64,000 nt of DNA, taken from the NCBI GenBank assembly GCA_900545005.1, contig UQXO01000006.1, positions 1-64,000 of the forward strand, written 5' to 3'. This DNA is from an uncultured Mycoplasmatota bacterium. GTDB taxonomy: Bacteria; Bacillota_I; Bacilli_A; RF39; UBA660. Every line of letters starts with the position of its first letter. Within the stretch, counting starts at the first letter, position 1. The notes below the pieces were generated by a model that made no database searches, was not told where the DNA came from, and was given only the letters and a program-made list of their open reading frames with translations. A program made the position numbers and the translations under genes. Of the stretch, positions 49,299 to 56,826 are shown piece by piece.

Positions 49299-49385
49299 AA
49301 TTTATAGGAATAAAAGTTTGAAATTCATAGGAATAAAAAGTCAAAATTCATAGGATTGAAATGTTAAAATCCATAGGAATGAAGT
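49295..49385 (+). repeat. Tandem array A: four 23-bp repeats
   Basis: ATAGGA recurs at 49304, 49327, 49350 and 49373, exactly every 23 bases, in units like AATTCATAGGAATAAAA. Units diverge in the last third. It starts at the end of the HerA-like gene. Too short and spacer-free for CRISPR. Confidence 0.85.
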
Positions 49386-49521
49386 TGACTTTTGTAAGAT
49401 TATCTTTTATACTGGTTATCTTGAAGATGAAAGAAATATAGAGGTAATAAGTAAAGACATATACACTTATTTTAAAGAATTAAAGAAGTTAAATAGTAAT
49501 AATGTGGTTAGTTTAAAGTGA
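49360..49521 (+). pseudogene. Possible gene remnant after the repeat array
   Basis: An open frame without start codon gives ...F-Y-T-G-Y-L-E-D-E-R-N-I-E-V-I-S-K-D-I-Y-T-Y-F-K-E-L-K-K-L... and stops at 49521. It looks protein-like but too short to assign. It may be what is left of a gene once served by array A. The rest of 49299-49701 is the repeat, a palindrome and a promoter. Confidence 0.3.
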
Positions 49522-49548
49522 ATTTAGTTAAATTATAGAGAGCAATGG

Positions 49549-49600
49549 TATTTCAGGTTAAATGATATGGTAATAATCATTTAAGCTGAAATATTTTTTT
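49549..49600 (+). terminator. Palindrome P1 with T-run
   Basis: Arms TATTTCAGGTTAAATGAT and ATCATTTAAGCTGAAATA pair with a single G-G mismatch around ATGGTAATA and are followed by seven T, so it can terminate transcription. Its inner arms TTAAATGAT / ATCATTTAA are the same as those of the two AbiE palindromes. Confidence 0.75.
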
Positions 49601-49661
49601 AATATGTTTGTTACTAGGTGTTAAGTTGATAAAATCTTAACTATGAAAAATGTTGTTTTTA

Positions 49662-49670
49662 TGATATAGT
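49662..49670 (+). promoter_or_regulatory. Extended -10 promoter of the DGR target gene
   Basis: TGATATAGT 31 bases before the ATG. Confidence 0.55.
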
Positions 49671-49701
49671 TAGTTTAGATACAAAGTAGAGAAGGGTAAT
49701 T

Positions 49702-51057
49702 ATGAAGAAATTTGACAAAGATAAGTATTTGAAAAAATTAAAATTCAAAAGAAATCTGACTAAATATGGAAAATATTTTTACATTGGTGTTCCTTGTGTT
49801 TTGGCTGTAGTAGCAGGAATTTATTTTGCTTATTCAAAGTTTACAGTTTCTAAGGATGCTGAAGTTGTTAAGACAACAGTTGGTAAGTTTATTCATGGTG
49901 ATGTGGTAATTGGAGCTTATATAAATGGTGAGTATTCTAATACAATTCCTGGTAAGAATGATGGTTATGTTGTAAAGAGTGTTTCTTGTGATAATAATGC
50001 TACTGGTTCTTGGGATAAGGATGTTTGGGGAATAGCATTAACTAATATGACTAAGAGAACGAAATGTAATATTTATTTTGAGACCAAGAAGAATTCAGTA
50101 AATGACGTTATAAATGAAGCGGTAAATACAAATAGTAGTATGTTTGCCAGTGATGATGCCGATAAAAATGTAAGGTATATAGGAGCTGATCCAAGTAACT
50201 ATGTGTATTTTAACTGTAGTGATTATACTAATCCCACAGCTGATACTTGTGAGTTATGGCGTATAATAGGCGTATTTAATAATGTAACTAAGTCTGATGG
50301 CTCTAAAGAAAATCTGGTTAAGATTATAAGAGCTGATTCTTTAGGCAATTATTCTTGGGACAGTTCTGATTCATCAGTAAATAATGGTTATGGTGTTAAT
50401 GATTGGACTGATGCTGATGCGATGAAGCTATTAAATCCTGGTTATGATAGTGAGTCAGTCGGTGGATCATTATATTATAATGCTAAGAGTGGAACTTGTT
50501 ATTATGGTCGAAATAACGCCACAACTTCATGTGATTTCACTTCAACCGGCTTAAAAAATGATATAACCAGAAATGCCATTGAAGAAGTTGTATGGAATTT
50601 AGGCGGGACTAATACTTATAATTCAGCAAGTAATGGTTTAGCAAGTCATTGGTATGGATATGAAAGAAGAACAACAGTATATAGTGGCAGACCAACAACA
50701 TGGACAGGAAAAGTTGGCTTAATGTATCCAAGTGATTATGGTTATGCTACCAGTGGCGGAACGACCAAAGATAGAGCAGCTTGTCTAGCAAAAGAACTAT
50801 ATAATTGGGATTCCTCAGATTTTAGTGATTGTAAAGGAAATGACTATTTATTTGATGCAAACAATGTTCAATGGACACTGGCGCCTTATTCGGCTGGTGC
50901 TGACGGTGTGTTCCGTGTGCTCAGGGGCGGCGGTGTCTACAGCAACCGTGCTAGCATTATTGGCGCGGTTCGCCCGGTGCTTTTTCTGAAATCTAATATC
51001 CAAGTTGATAAAGGTACAGGAGCAAAAAGCGACCCGTATCAGTTAAAAATGCAGTAA
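49702..51057 (+). CDS. Membrane-anchored DGR-type variable protein
   Basis: 451 residues. Basic cytosolic tail, one membrane segment (about 24-44), a beta-rich region with paired Cys, then a C-terminal domain with C-type-lectin/formylglycine-enzyme-like character ending in W-T-L-A-P-Y-S...V-F-R-V...G-G-V-Y-S-N-R-A...A-V-R-P-V-L-F-L. That frame is the one seen in targets of diversity-generating retroelements. The last ~40 variable codons are about 64% GC against ~30% around. It is presumably displayed outside the cell as a changeable binding face. AGAAGGG precedes the ATG. No reverse transcriptase is linked. Confidence 0.75.
   Translation: MKKFDKDKYLKKLKFKRNLTKYGKYFYIGVPCVLAVVAGIYFAYSKFTVSKDAEVVKTTVGKFIHGDVVIGAYINGEYSNTIPGKNDGYVVKSVSCDNNATGSWDKDVWGIALTNMTKRTKCNIYFETKKNSVNDVINEAVNTNSSMFASDDADKNVRYIGADPSNYVYFNCSDYTNPTADTCELWRIIGVFNNVTKSDGSKENLVKIIRADSLGNYSWDSSDSSVNNGYGVNDWTDADAMKLLNPGYDSESVGGSLYYNAKSGTCYYGRNNATTSCDFTSTGLKNDITRNAIEEVVWNLGGTNTYNSASNGLASHWYGYERRTTVYSGRPTTWTGKVGLMYPSDYGYATSGGTTKDRAACLAKELYNWDSSDFSDCKGNDYLFDANNVQWTLAPYSAGADGVFRVLRGGGVYSNRASIIGAVRPVLFLKSNIQVDKGTGAKSDPYQLKMQ
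50872..50993 (+). other. Putative DGR variable region
   Basis: Starts at TGGACACTGGCG and ends near the AVRPVLFLK codons. By hand count 64 of bases 50881-50980 are G or C. Invariant residues (L, P, S, V-F, V, G, V, A, AVRPVL) are spaced by codons GCT, GGT, GCT, GAC, GGT, CGT, GTC, TAC, AGC, AAC, CGT, AGC, ATT, ATT, all derivable from AAC or AAT by changing only the adenines. The 3' GGCGCGGTTCGCCCGG would be the fixed homing end. Confidence 0.7.
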
Positions 51058-51074
51058 AGTAAATACGGAATAAA

Positions 51075-51108
51075 GGGCCGCTTGCTTGCTCTTAATCAAG
51101 CAAGGCCC
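51075..51108 (+). other. GC-rich hairpin 1 after the DGR target
   Basis: GGGC-(CG bulge)-CTTGCTTG pairs with CAAGCAAG-GCCC around CTCTTAAT, starting 17 bases after the stop. No T-run follows, so it is not a standard terminator. Confidence 0.7.
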
Positions 51109-51165
51109 AGCAGAAAAATAAAGATGAGAAGAATGAAAATGATAGTAAGAGCAAGGAAGAGAAAA

Positions 51166-51185
51166 TCGAGGACGTAAGTCCTCGA
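51166..51185 (+). other. Hairpin 2: perfect 8-bp stem, GTAA tetraloop
   Basis: TCGAGGAC and GTCCTCGA around GTAA, a GNRA loop. Stem length and loop size match the hairpin/cruciform that follows the variable region in Bordetella phage BPP-1 DGR, though here it is ~170 bases from the variable region. Confidence 0.75.
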
Positions 51186-51196
51186 AGGGGGTTTCA

Positions 51197-51213
51197 GAGG
51201 GCTATAAGCCCTC
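51197..51213 (+). other. Hairpin 3: 6-bp stem
   Basis: GAGGGC and GCCCTC around TATAA, 11 bases after hairpin 2. Confidence 0.6.
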
Positions 51214-51275
51214 CGCCAAAATCAGAAAAATTAGGGTAATGACATATGCCTACATATGTATTAAAATTGTGTTAT

Positions 51276-51481
51276 ATGAGTTTTAGTGTTGATAGTAGAT
51301 ATGGGATAAGTTTGCTAGTGAGAAAGAATTTGAATTATATTCGGTAGGAAGAGTTTTTAATAGTTTAAAAGAGCCAGCTATAATTGATTTTGAAGATGGA
51401 CATTCTATATATAAGACACCTCTTATGTTTTATGAATTTCAAAGATTGATGAAAAAATTAATAAAGAATATTCCAAATTAA
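51276..51481 (+). pseudogene. Frameshifted gene remnant
   Basis: Frame from 51302 has no start codon and gives WDKFASEKEFELYSVGRVF...PLMFYEFQRLMKKLIKNIPN, stop 51479-51481. A short frame from ATG 51276 (MSFSVDSRYG) could join it through one frameshift. Its last codons lie inside palindrome P2. Family unknown. Together with hairpins 1-3 this accounts for the 505-base stretch 51058-51562. Confidence 0.35.
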
Positions 51482-51520
51482 ATGATAAAATTAAAAAAAT
51501 CATTTAATTTGGAATATTCT
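51465..51520. repeat. Palindrome P2 upstream of the AbiE pair
   Basis: 22-bp perfect arms (containing ATTCCAAATTAAATGAT and its complement) around a 12-base A/T centre. Fifty bases (51468-51517) recur after the operon at 52986 with one change. Its right arm contains the -35 of the operon. Confidence 0.9.
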
Positions 51521-51538
51521 GGCTTTTTATGTTATAAT
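51509..51538 (+). promoter_or_regulatory. Promoter of the AbiE operon
   Basis: TTGGAA, 18-base spacer, TATAAT. The -35 lies in the right arm of palindrome P2, an operator-like overlap; AbiEi proteins are known to repress their own promoter by binding inverted repeats. Confidence 0.65.
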
Positions 51539-51562
51539 TATGTTTGAAAGGGACTATAGATT

Positions 51563-52153
51563 ATGACAAATGAAAATAAAATATTGGAAATGATTCAAGA
51601 TAAAGGACTGTTGACAAATAACGACTTAAAAGAAAATAATATTCCCAAATCAGCTGTTAAGAGATTGCTAGCAAAAGAAAAAATTGTTAAAGTAAAAAAA
51701 GGATTATATAATACAAGCAATAATTTGACTGATGAATATTTCACGGCAATATATGGAAGTAAAGAAGCAATTTTTTCATATTTTACAGCCTTATATTTCT
51801 GGGATTTATGTGAAATGGTACCAATGATTTATGATATAACAGTGAAGAAAAATTATGGGGGAATATTGCAAAAAAACAATAAAATTAAATTACATTATGT
51901 TGATGAAAAAATCTTTGATTTAGGTAAAACTTATATTAAAAGTCCACAGGGACAAGTTGTGTGTTGTTATGATATTGAAAGATGTTTATGTGATTTAATA
52001 AAAAGTCAGGATAATTTATATTTTGATTATATAAAGTATGCTTTTAATGAGTATTATAAAGTTCAAAAACATGATACTTTTAAACTTCTTAAGTATGCAA
52101 GAGAACTAGAAGTTGAAGAAAAAGTAAGTAAATTTGTGAGGGCATTTTTATGA
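51563..52153 (+). CDS. abiEi: AbiEi-type antitoxin and transcriptional regulator
   Basis: 196 residues. N-terminal winged helix (LLTNNDLKENNIPKSAVKRLL, V-K-K-G-L-Y) followed by the AbiEi core: A-I-F-S-Y-F-T-A-L-Y, Y-D-I-T-V, and Y-D-I-E-R-C-L-C-D-L-I-K. It is the antitoxin and repressor of type IV AbiE systems. The next gene overlaps its stop by 4 bases. A paralogue of equal length lies at 61587. Confidence 0.85.
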   Translation: MTNENKILEMIQDKGLLTNNDLKENNIPKSAVKRLLAKEKIVKVKKGLYNTSNNLTDEYFTAIYGSKEAIFSYFTALYFWDLCEMVPMIYDITVKKNYGGILQKNNKIKLHYVDEKIFDLGKTYIKSPQGQVVCCYDIERCLCDLIKSQDNLYFDYIKYAFNEYYKVQKHDTFKLLKYARELEVEEKVSKFVRAFL

Positions 52154-52983
52154 ATAGTATGAGTTTGAAAGCTAAAATAAATCAAAAAGCTAAAGAACTA
52201 GAAGTAATGCCTCAAGATTTATTACAAATGTATTTTTTCGAAAGATTACTATATAGAATATCTGCTAGTAGATATAGGGATAATTTTATTTTAAAAGGTG
52301 GTTTATTATTAGCGGCTATTTTTGGCGAAGACAGAAGAACTACTCAAGACATGGATACAATGATTAAGGGACTGGAAATAGAACCTGATAGTTTATTGAA
52401 AGTTTTTAAAGAAATATTATCTATTAAAACGGATGATGGTATTATCTATGAGATAAAGGGATTTAAGGATATTAGATTAGAAGATAAATATGGGGGAATT
52501 AGACTGGCAATAGTGGGGTGTAAGGAGGATTTAAGAGTTAATTTAAAGATAGATATTACAATAAAAGATCCTATTACTCCAAGAGAGATTGAGTTTAAGT
52601 ATAAAAGTATGTTTGATGATAATTATATCAAGATTATGGCTTTTACTAAGGAGACTATAATTGCTGAAAAATTTGAAACTTTAATTGAGGATACTGAAAA
52701 TGATACGAGAGCAAAGGATTTTTATGATATAAGCATATTAATGAATGAAGAAATTAATGAGGCTAATTTAAGAAAAGCTATTTTTAATACGTTTAAAAGA
52801 AGAGAAAGAGAATATTTGTTAGATGAACTTGATGAAAGATATGAATTTATAAATACTAGTGAAATTTTGAAAAGTAATTGGGCTAATTATCAAAATGGTC
52901 ATCCTTATGCTTTGAACGTTAGTTATGATGATATAATGGGTTCTGTATTTAAAATTATAAATATTATAAAAGAAATTAAATAA
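52150..52983 (+). CDS. abiEii: AbiEii-type nucleotidyltransferase toxin
   Basis: 277 residues. Nucleotidyltransferase core: ILKGG at 47-51, R-R-T-T-Q-D67-M-D69 (paired catalytic Asp), R-L-A-I-V-G, and the conserved I-I-A-E-K-F-E-T-L. Fits the AbiEii/AbiGii toxin family that blocks growth during phage infection by transferring nucleotides (to tRNA in characterised relatives). Stop-start overlap with the antitoxin gene. Followed directly by palindrome P3. Confidence 0.85.
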   Translation: MNSMSLKAKINQKAKELEVMPQDLLQMYFFERLLYRISASRYRDNFILKGGLLLAAIFGEDRRTTQDMDTMIKGLEIEPDSLLKVFKEILSIKTDDGIIYEIKGFKDIRLEDKYGGIRLAIVGCKEDLRVNLKIDITIKDPITPREIEFKYKSMFDDNYIKIMAFTKETIIAEKFETLIEDTENDTRAKDFYDISILMNEEINEANLRKAIFNTFKRREREYLLDELDERYEFINTSEILKSNWANYQNGHPYALNVSYDDIMGSVFKIINIIKEIK

Positions 52984-52985
52984 TT

Positions 52986-53035
52986 ATATTCCAAATTAAA
53001 TGATAAAATTAAAAAAATCATTTAATTTGGGATAT
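52986..53035. repeat. Palindrome P3 downstream of the AbiE pair
   Basis: Same 50 bases as 51468-51517 except A to G at 53031. It begins 3 bases after the abiEii stop. No T-run follows, so it is a weak terminator at most. Confidence 0.9.
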
Positions 53036-53110
53036 TTTAACATACCATAAAGTTTTAAAGATTATAGATACGAATGAAAAAATATTGTTATCGCTATTCT
53101 GCTTTTCTAA

Positions 53111-53139
53111 TTTACTAAATTATAATCTCGTGTTATAAT
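53111..53139 (+). promoter_or_regulatory. Promoter of the Tad-like operon
   Basis: TTTACT, 17-base spacer, TATAAT, 39 bases before the ATG. Confidence 0.5.
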
Positions 53140-53177
53140 TTTTTTAGATTATAGATAATAAAGAGGGATTTAATTTT

Positions 53178-53945
53178 ATGAAAAATTTACGCAAAGGAAA
53201 AGTTGTTTGTATTACGAGTGGTAAAGGCGGGGTAGGTAAGACTATTCTAGCGACTAATTTAGCAGGGATTATTGAAAGCTTAAATAAGAAGGTTTTACTA
53301 GTAGACTTAGATTTAACTAGTGGAGGACTGGGGCTTATTCTTAATACGCCTTATAAGAAGAATATTTGTAATATGCTTTATGATATAGAGCATAATACTT
53401 ATCATGATTTTAAAGACTATGTTGTATCCTATGATAAATATATTGATTTATTACCAGCATCCACTGATCCTAGAGACTTCAATAGAGTTAGTAATTCTTT
53501 AATAAATATTATTTTAGAGAAGGCTTCTTTTATATATGATGTTATTATTGTAGATATGAGTCATGTTTTAAACGAGGTAAATGTGTTTGCCCTAGACTTT
53601 TGTGATTTAGCACTTATTGTAACTACTAATTGTCCGATGGACTTAAAGAATGTAGCGACTTTGGTAACTTTATTTAAGAATTTAAATATTAATAAATATC
53701 GGATTCTTTTGAATGAGAGTATTAATCCTTTGAAACAGTATTTTAGTATGTATGATATTAAGAATATAATAAAAGCTAATATTGATTATCATTTATCGAC
53801 GGAGTTTTATATGCCTGATATAGAGAAGTTAATTATGGATGGAAAAATAGCCACTTTGAATAGTAGGTTAATTAAGAATTTTCAGAGTGATTATGCGGCT
53901 TTACTTAATTTAGCAGCGGATATAGTAGGAGGATCTAATGAGTAA
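53178..53945 (+). CDS. CpaE/MinD-like ATPase of a Tad-type operon
   Basis: 255 residues. Deviant Walker A SGKGGVGKT at residues 14-22, V-D-L-D-L-T-S-G-G-L, and V-D-M-S-H-V: a ParA/MinD-superfamily ATPase. Position before CpaF-, TadB- and TadC-like genes points to the CpaE/TadZ role, locating the pilus machine. The N-terminal receiver-like domain of CpaE is absent. It overlaps the next gene by 8 bases. Confidence 0.8.
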   Translation: MKNLRKGKVVCITSGKGGVGKTILATNLAGIIESLNKKVLLVDLDLTSGGLGLILNTPYKKNICNMLYDIEHNTYHDFKDYVVSYDKYIDLLPASTDPRDFNRVSNSLINIILEKASFIYDVIIVDMSHVLNEVNVFALDFCDLALIVTTNCPMDLKNVATLVTLFKNLNINKYRILLNESINPLKQYFSMYDIKNIIKANIDYHLSTEFYMPDIEKLIMDGKIATLNSRLIKNFQSDYAALLNLAADIVGGSNE

Positions 53946-55134
53946 GTCTTTAGTTAGTGCTTTTAATATTAAGAATAATAATCTTTTAAGACTAGGGGAT
54001 TATGAGATTTTTCAAGATAAGGAAGCTTTAGATAAGTTAAGGAGTGAGATTACTTTTAGTATTATTGATGATTATAATAATGATAATAATTATGATATTC
54101 ATGGGAAAGTAGACTACTATACGAGAAATCTTAATCTATCGACTTTAGAAAAACAGTACCTATATAATCTTTTAGATAATGAAATCTTAGGAATGGGACC
54201 TTTAACTGAGGTTATGATGGATACTTCTGTATCCAAGGTCTTTGTTAATGGTCCAGATAAGGTATATGTCTTAGGAAGTGATGGGTATTTAGAAGATAAG
54301 AGTATTTCTTTTATTAATGATGATCATATCTTAAGGACAGTTAAGAATGTTGCTTCAAAGAATGATTTAAATCTTAATTTTGATGAGGTTTATCTTAGTT
54401 TTAAAACGAAAGATAATACGAAGTTTATATTACTTAATACGCCTTTAGTAAGTAGTCCTTCTCTAACGATTATTAAGAGTAATAAGACTTTGGAAAGTCC
54501 GGATGAGTTAGTAAGACTAGGGACTATTACGCCTTATATGGCGAGATTTTTAGAGGCTTCTGTTAAGTTAAAATTAAATATTTTAGTTTGTGGGAAGAAG
54601 AATAGTGGGAAGAAGACTTTAATTAATGCTTTGATGGAGTTTATTCCTAAGAATGAGAGAACTTTATATATTGGGTATAATGGTACTAATGATAAGAATG
54701 TTTTGAGTGTAAATACTAGTGATATAGATATTCTAAAGTCTTTGGGGGCTAATTACATGGTATATTCTAAAGATGATGTTTTAAGTCTTTTAAAGTTAGT
54801 AAATACGAGAGATGGGATTATTTCTTCTTTAGATACGAGAGATTTTAGTTTAGATAATATAGTGACTAATGTTAGTTTAGAGAATAATAATTTAGGGAAA
54901 GATATTATCTTAAATAGTATTTATAGTGGGTTTGATATGGTTATTTATCTGGAAAGACAAGAGAATGCGAGAATAAAAGTAACTTCAATTAGAGAGGTAG
55001 ATAATAATTCTTTAAGAGAAGTATTTAGTTATCAAGATGGGACTTTTAATTTTAATTCGAAGAGTAATACTATCTATAAGAGAGTTAAGGCTTCTGGGGA
55101 TAATTCTTTAGATGATATCTTTGGGGAGCGTTAG
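53938..55134 (+). CDS. CpaF/TadA-like secretion ATPase, catalytically degenerate
   Basis: 398 residues, colinear with CpaF: N-terminal domain with L-E-K-Q-Y-L-Y-N-L-L-D-N-E-I-L-G-M-G-P-L-T, and N-T-P-L-V-S-S-P-S-L-T-I matching the P-P-x-x-x-G-x-S-x-T-I-R segment. The Walker A reads GKKNSGKK (219-226), without Ser/Thr after GK. The Walker B region (normally R-I-I-V-G-E-V-R-G) is N-Y-M-V-Y-S-K-D-D, and the His box is S-L-D-T-R-D. It therefore looks unable to hydrolyse ATP as its relatives do. Confidence 0.75.
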   Translation: MSKSLVSAFNIKNNNLLRLGDYEIFQDKEALDKLRSEITFSIIDDYNNDNNYDIHGKVDYYTRNLNLSTLEKQYLYNLLDNEILGMGPLTEVMMDTSVSKVFVNGPDKVYVLGSDGYLEDKSISFINDDHILRTVKNVASKNDLNLNFDEVYLSFKTKDNTKFILLNTPLVSSPSLTIIKSNKTLESPDELVRLGTITPYMARFLEASVKLKLNILVCGKKNSGKKTLINALMEFIPKNERTLYIGYNGTNDKNVLSVNTSDIDILKSLGANYMVYSKDDVLSLLKLVNTRDGIISSLDTRDFSLDNIVTNVSLENNNLGKDIILNSIYSGFDMVIYLERQENARIKVTSIREVDNNSLREVFSYQDGTFNFNSKSNTIYKRVKASGDNSLDDIFGER

Positions 55135-55135
55135 T

Positions 55136-56119
55136 ATGTATGTTATCCAGTTAGTTATTTTAATAGTTGTTCTTTTGATAGGAATATTCTTAATAAAGAT
55201 GGCAAGTACTTTAAAGATGGCAAGAAGAATTAATCGTTTTAGTTTGGTATCTGAGGAGAATAAGGAGTCTTTATTATCAAGGATAGATAGGAAGTTCTGG
55301 GGACTTATTCATAGTCTTAGTAAGGGATTATCAAGATATAAGTTAGTTAATAGATTATCAAGTAAGTATGATAAGTATATCTTAGAGATTAATAAAGATA
55401 AGGTTAGTCCGGAAGATTATTTTACTATTAAGTTATTAATTTTAATCGGGTTATTTAGTGTTACGTTAGTTAGTGTGGTTTTAGGAAGTATTCCGGCTAA
55501 GTTAATTATTTTAGTTTTAGTCTTTTTGATAGGGTATTTCTTACCGGACTTATTTTGGAAGTATTTATATATTAAAAGAACGAATAGAATTCTTAATGAT
55601 GTTTATTCTAGTACGAAGTATATTTATTATGGATTAGTAAAAGGTAAGGCGATTGATGAGGCTTTAAGTAGTAGTATTAATTCTTTAGATGGGGATATTA
55701 CAGATGAGCTTTTAAAGATGAGAAAAGACTTAAGGAATAATATTTCTTTAGAAGATGCTTATTATAAGTTCTATAAGAGAAGTGGGATTAAAGAAGTTAA
55801 GTATCTTAGTGATAGTTTAAGGGTTGCTAATAAGTTAAATATTAGTTATAAAGAAGCACTTAGTTATATTTTAGAGAAGATGGATAGGGATTATACGAGG
55901 AAGAATAATATCTTTAAAGTTATTGATGTTTATAATTATTTATTCTTAGTAGTATTAATTATTCCTTTATTAGTATTTGTCTTTGGACTATTTATTAAGT
56001 TAGATTATTTTATGAAACTTATGAATAATAAGGGATTATATTTAATGGGAGTTATTGTTATTCTTTATAGTATTTATATCTATGTAATTAAGAATATTTT
56101 GGAGGTTTCTTATGAATAG
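55136..56119 (+). CDS. TadB-like membrane protein
   Basis: 327 residues. N-terminal membrane segment, cytosolic linker, paired segments near 105-145, a GspF-like helical domain (Y-Y-G-L-V-K-G-K-A-I-D-E-A-L, I-S-Y-K-E-A-L-S-Y-I-L-E-K-M) and two C-terminal segments. Matches TadB inner-membrane platform proteins. Start 55136 chosen for GGGGAG upstream; the frame is open 24 bases further up. Confidence 0.75.
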   Translation: MYVIQLVILIVVLLIGIFLIKMASTLKMARRINRFSLVSEENKESLLSRIDRKFWGLIHSLSKGLSRYKLVNRLSSKYDKYILEINKDKVSPEDYFTIKLLILIGLFSVTLVSVVLGSIPAKLIILVLVFLIGYFLPDLFWKYLYIKRTNRILNDVYSSTKYIYYGLVKGKAIDEALSSSINSLDGDITDELLKMRKDLRNNISLEDAYYKFYKRSGIKEVKYLSDSLRVANKLNISYKEALSYILEKMDRDYTRKNNIFKVIDVYNYLFLVVLIIPLLVFVFGLFIKLDYFMKLMNNKGLYLMGVIVILYSIYIYVIKNILEVSYE

Positions 56120-56768
56120 TTTTATTTATATGTTATATCCAAAGAGATATATTAATTCTTTAGAAAAGAAGTTTAAGAGACTAGGGAGTAGTAATAAGAT
56201 AGATATTAATATCTTCTTAATAACAAGATTAATCTTAGAGTTTATTTTATTTATATTACTATTATTAATACCAGTATATGGGTTAATCTTAAGTATTTTG
56301 TTTACGGTGTTATTTCATTTTCTTTATGAGGATTTAATTCTTAATAATAGGTTAATTAAAAGAGAAAAGAGAATTCTAGATAGTTTAAGGGAAGTTTTGG
56401 AATTATATTTACTAGGGATTAAGTATAATCAGGATAATTATTTAGTCTTTAAGAGAGTAGTTGGCGAGTTAGATAATGATTTGACGGAAGAAATAAAATA
56501 CTTAATGAAAAGATATAATAGTTTTGAAGAAGTATTAAGTAATTTGGTTACAATGATACCAGAATATGAGTTTAGTGATGATATTTTGATGCTTAGTGGT
56601 AAAGAGACTAGTAAGTATGTGAATAAAATTTTAGAGACTATTGATGGTATAGATAAGGCTAATCAGAATAGAATAGTTAGTATGATACCAGTAAAAATCA
56701 TTAGTATTAGTATTTTATTTTTATGTTTGGTATTATTAATTATTTTGTTGGGACCAAAATACTTATGA
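56112..56768 (+). CDS. TadC-like membrane protein
   Basis: 218 residues, shorter than the usual TadC (~290). Two close segments near 34-72, GspF-like cytosolic domain, C-terminal segment (ISISILFLCLVLLIILLGP). Forms the platform with the TadB-like protein; genes overlap by 8 bases, GGAGG upstream. Confidence 0.7.
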   Translation: MNSFIYMLYPKRYINSLEKKFKRLGSSNKIDINIFLITRLILEFILFILLLLIPVYGLILSILFTVLFHFLYEDLILNNRLIKREKRILDSLREVLELYLLGIKYNQDNYLVFKRVVGELDNDLTEEIKYLMKRYNSFEEVLSNLVTMIPEYEFSDDILMLSGKETSKYVNKILETIDGIDKANQNRIVSMIPVKIISISILFLCLVLLIILLGPKYL

Positions 56769-56826
56769 ATTTTGTTGCAATAAGTAAATATTTATGATAA
56801 TCTAAAAGAGAATAGAAGGTGCTTAG

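Noticed and set aside
51117..51240. Template repeat of the DGR right after the target gene
   Set aside because: The region is purine-rich but shows no segment matching the variable region with adenines at the changed positions.
51058..51562. DGR reverse transcriptase or Avd remnant
   Set aside because: Frames here give only a ~59-codon relic without the YxDD motif or helical Avd pattern. No reverse transcriptase motif was seen anywhere in the window.
52986..53035. Palindrome P3 as a simple terminator of the AbiE operon
   Set aside because: It lacks a T-run and is nearly identical to the upstream copy that overlaps the promoter; a plain terminator role does not explain that, though partial termination is possible.
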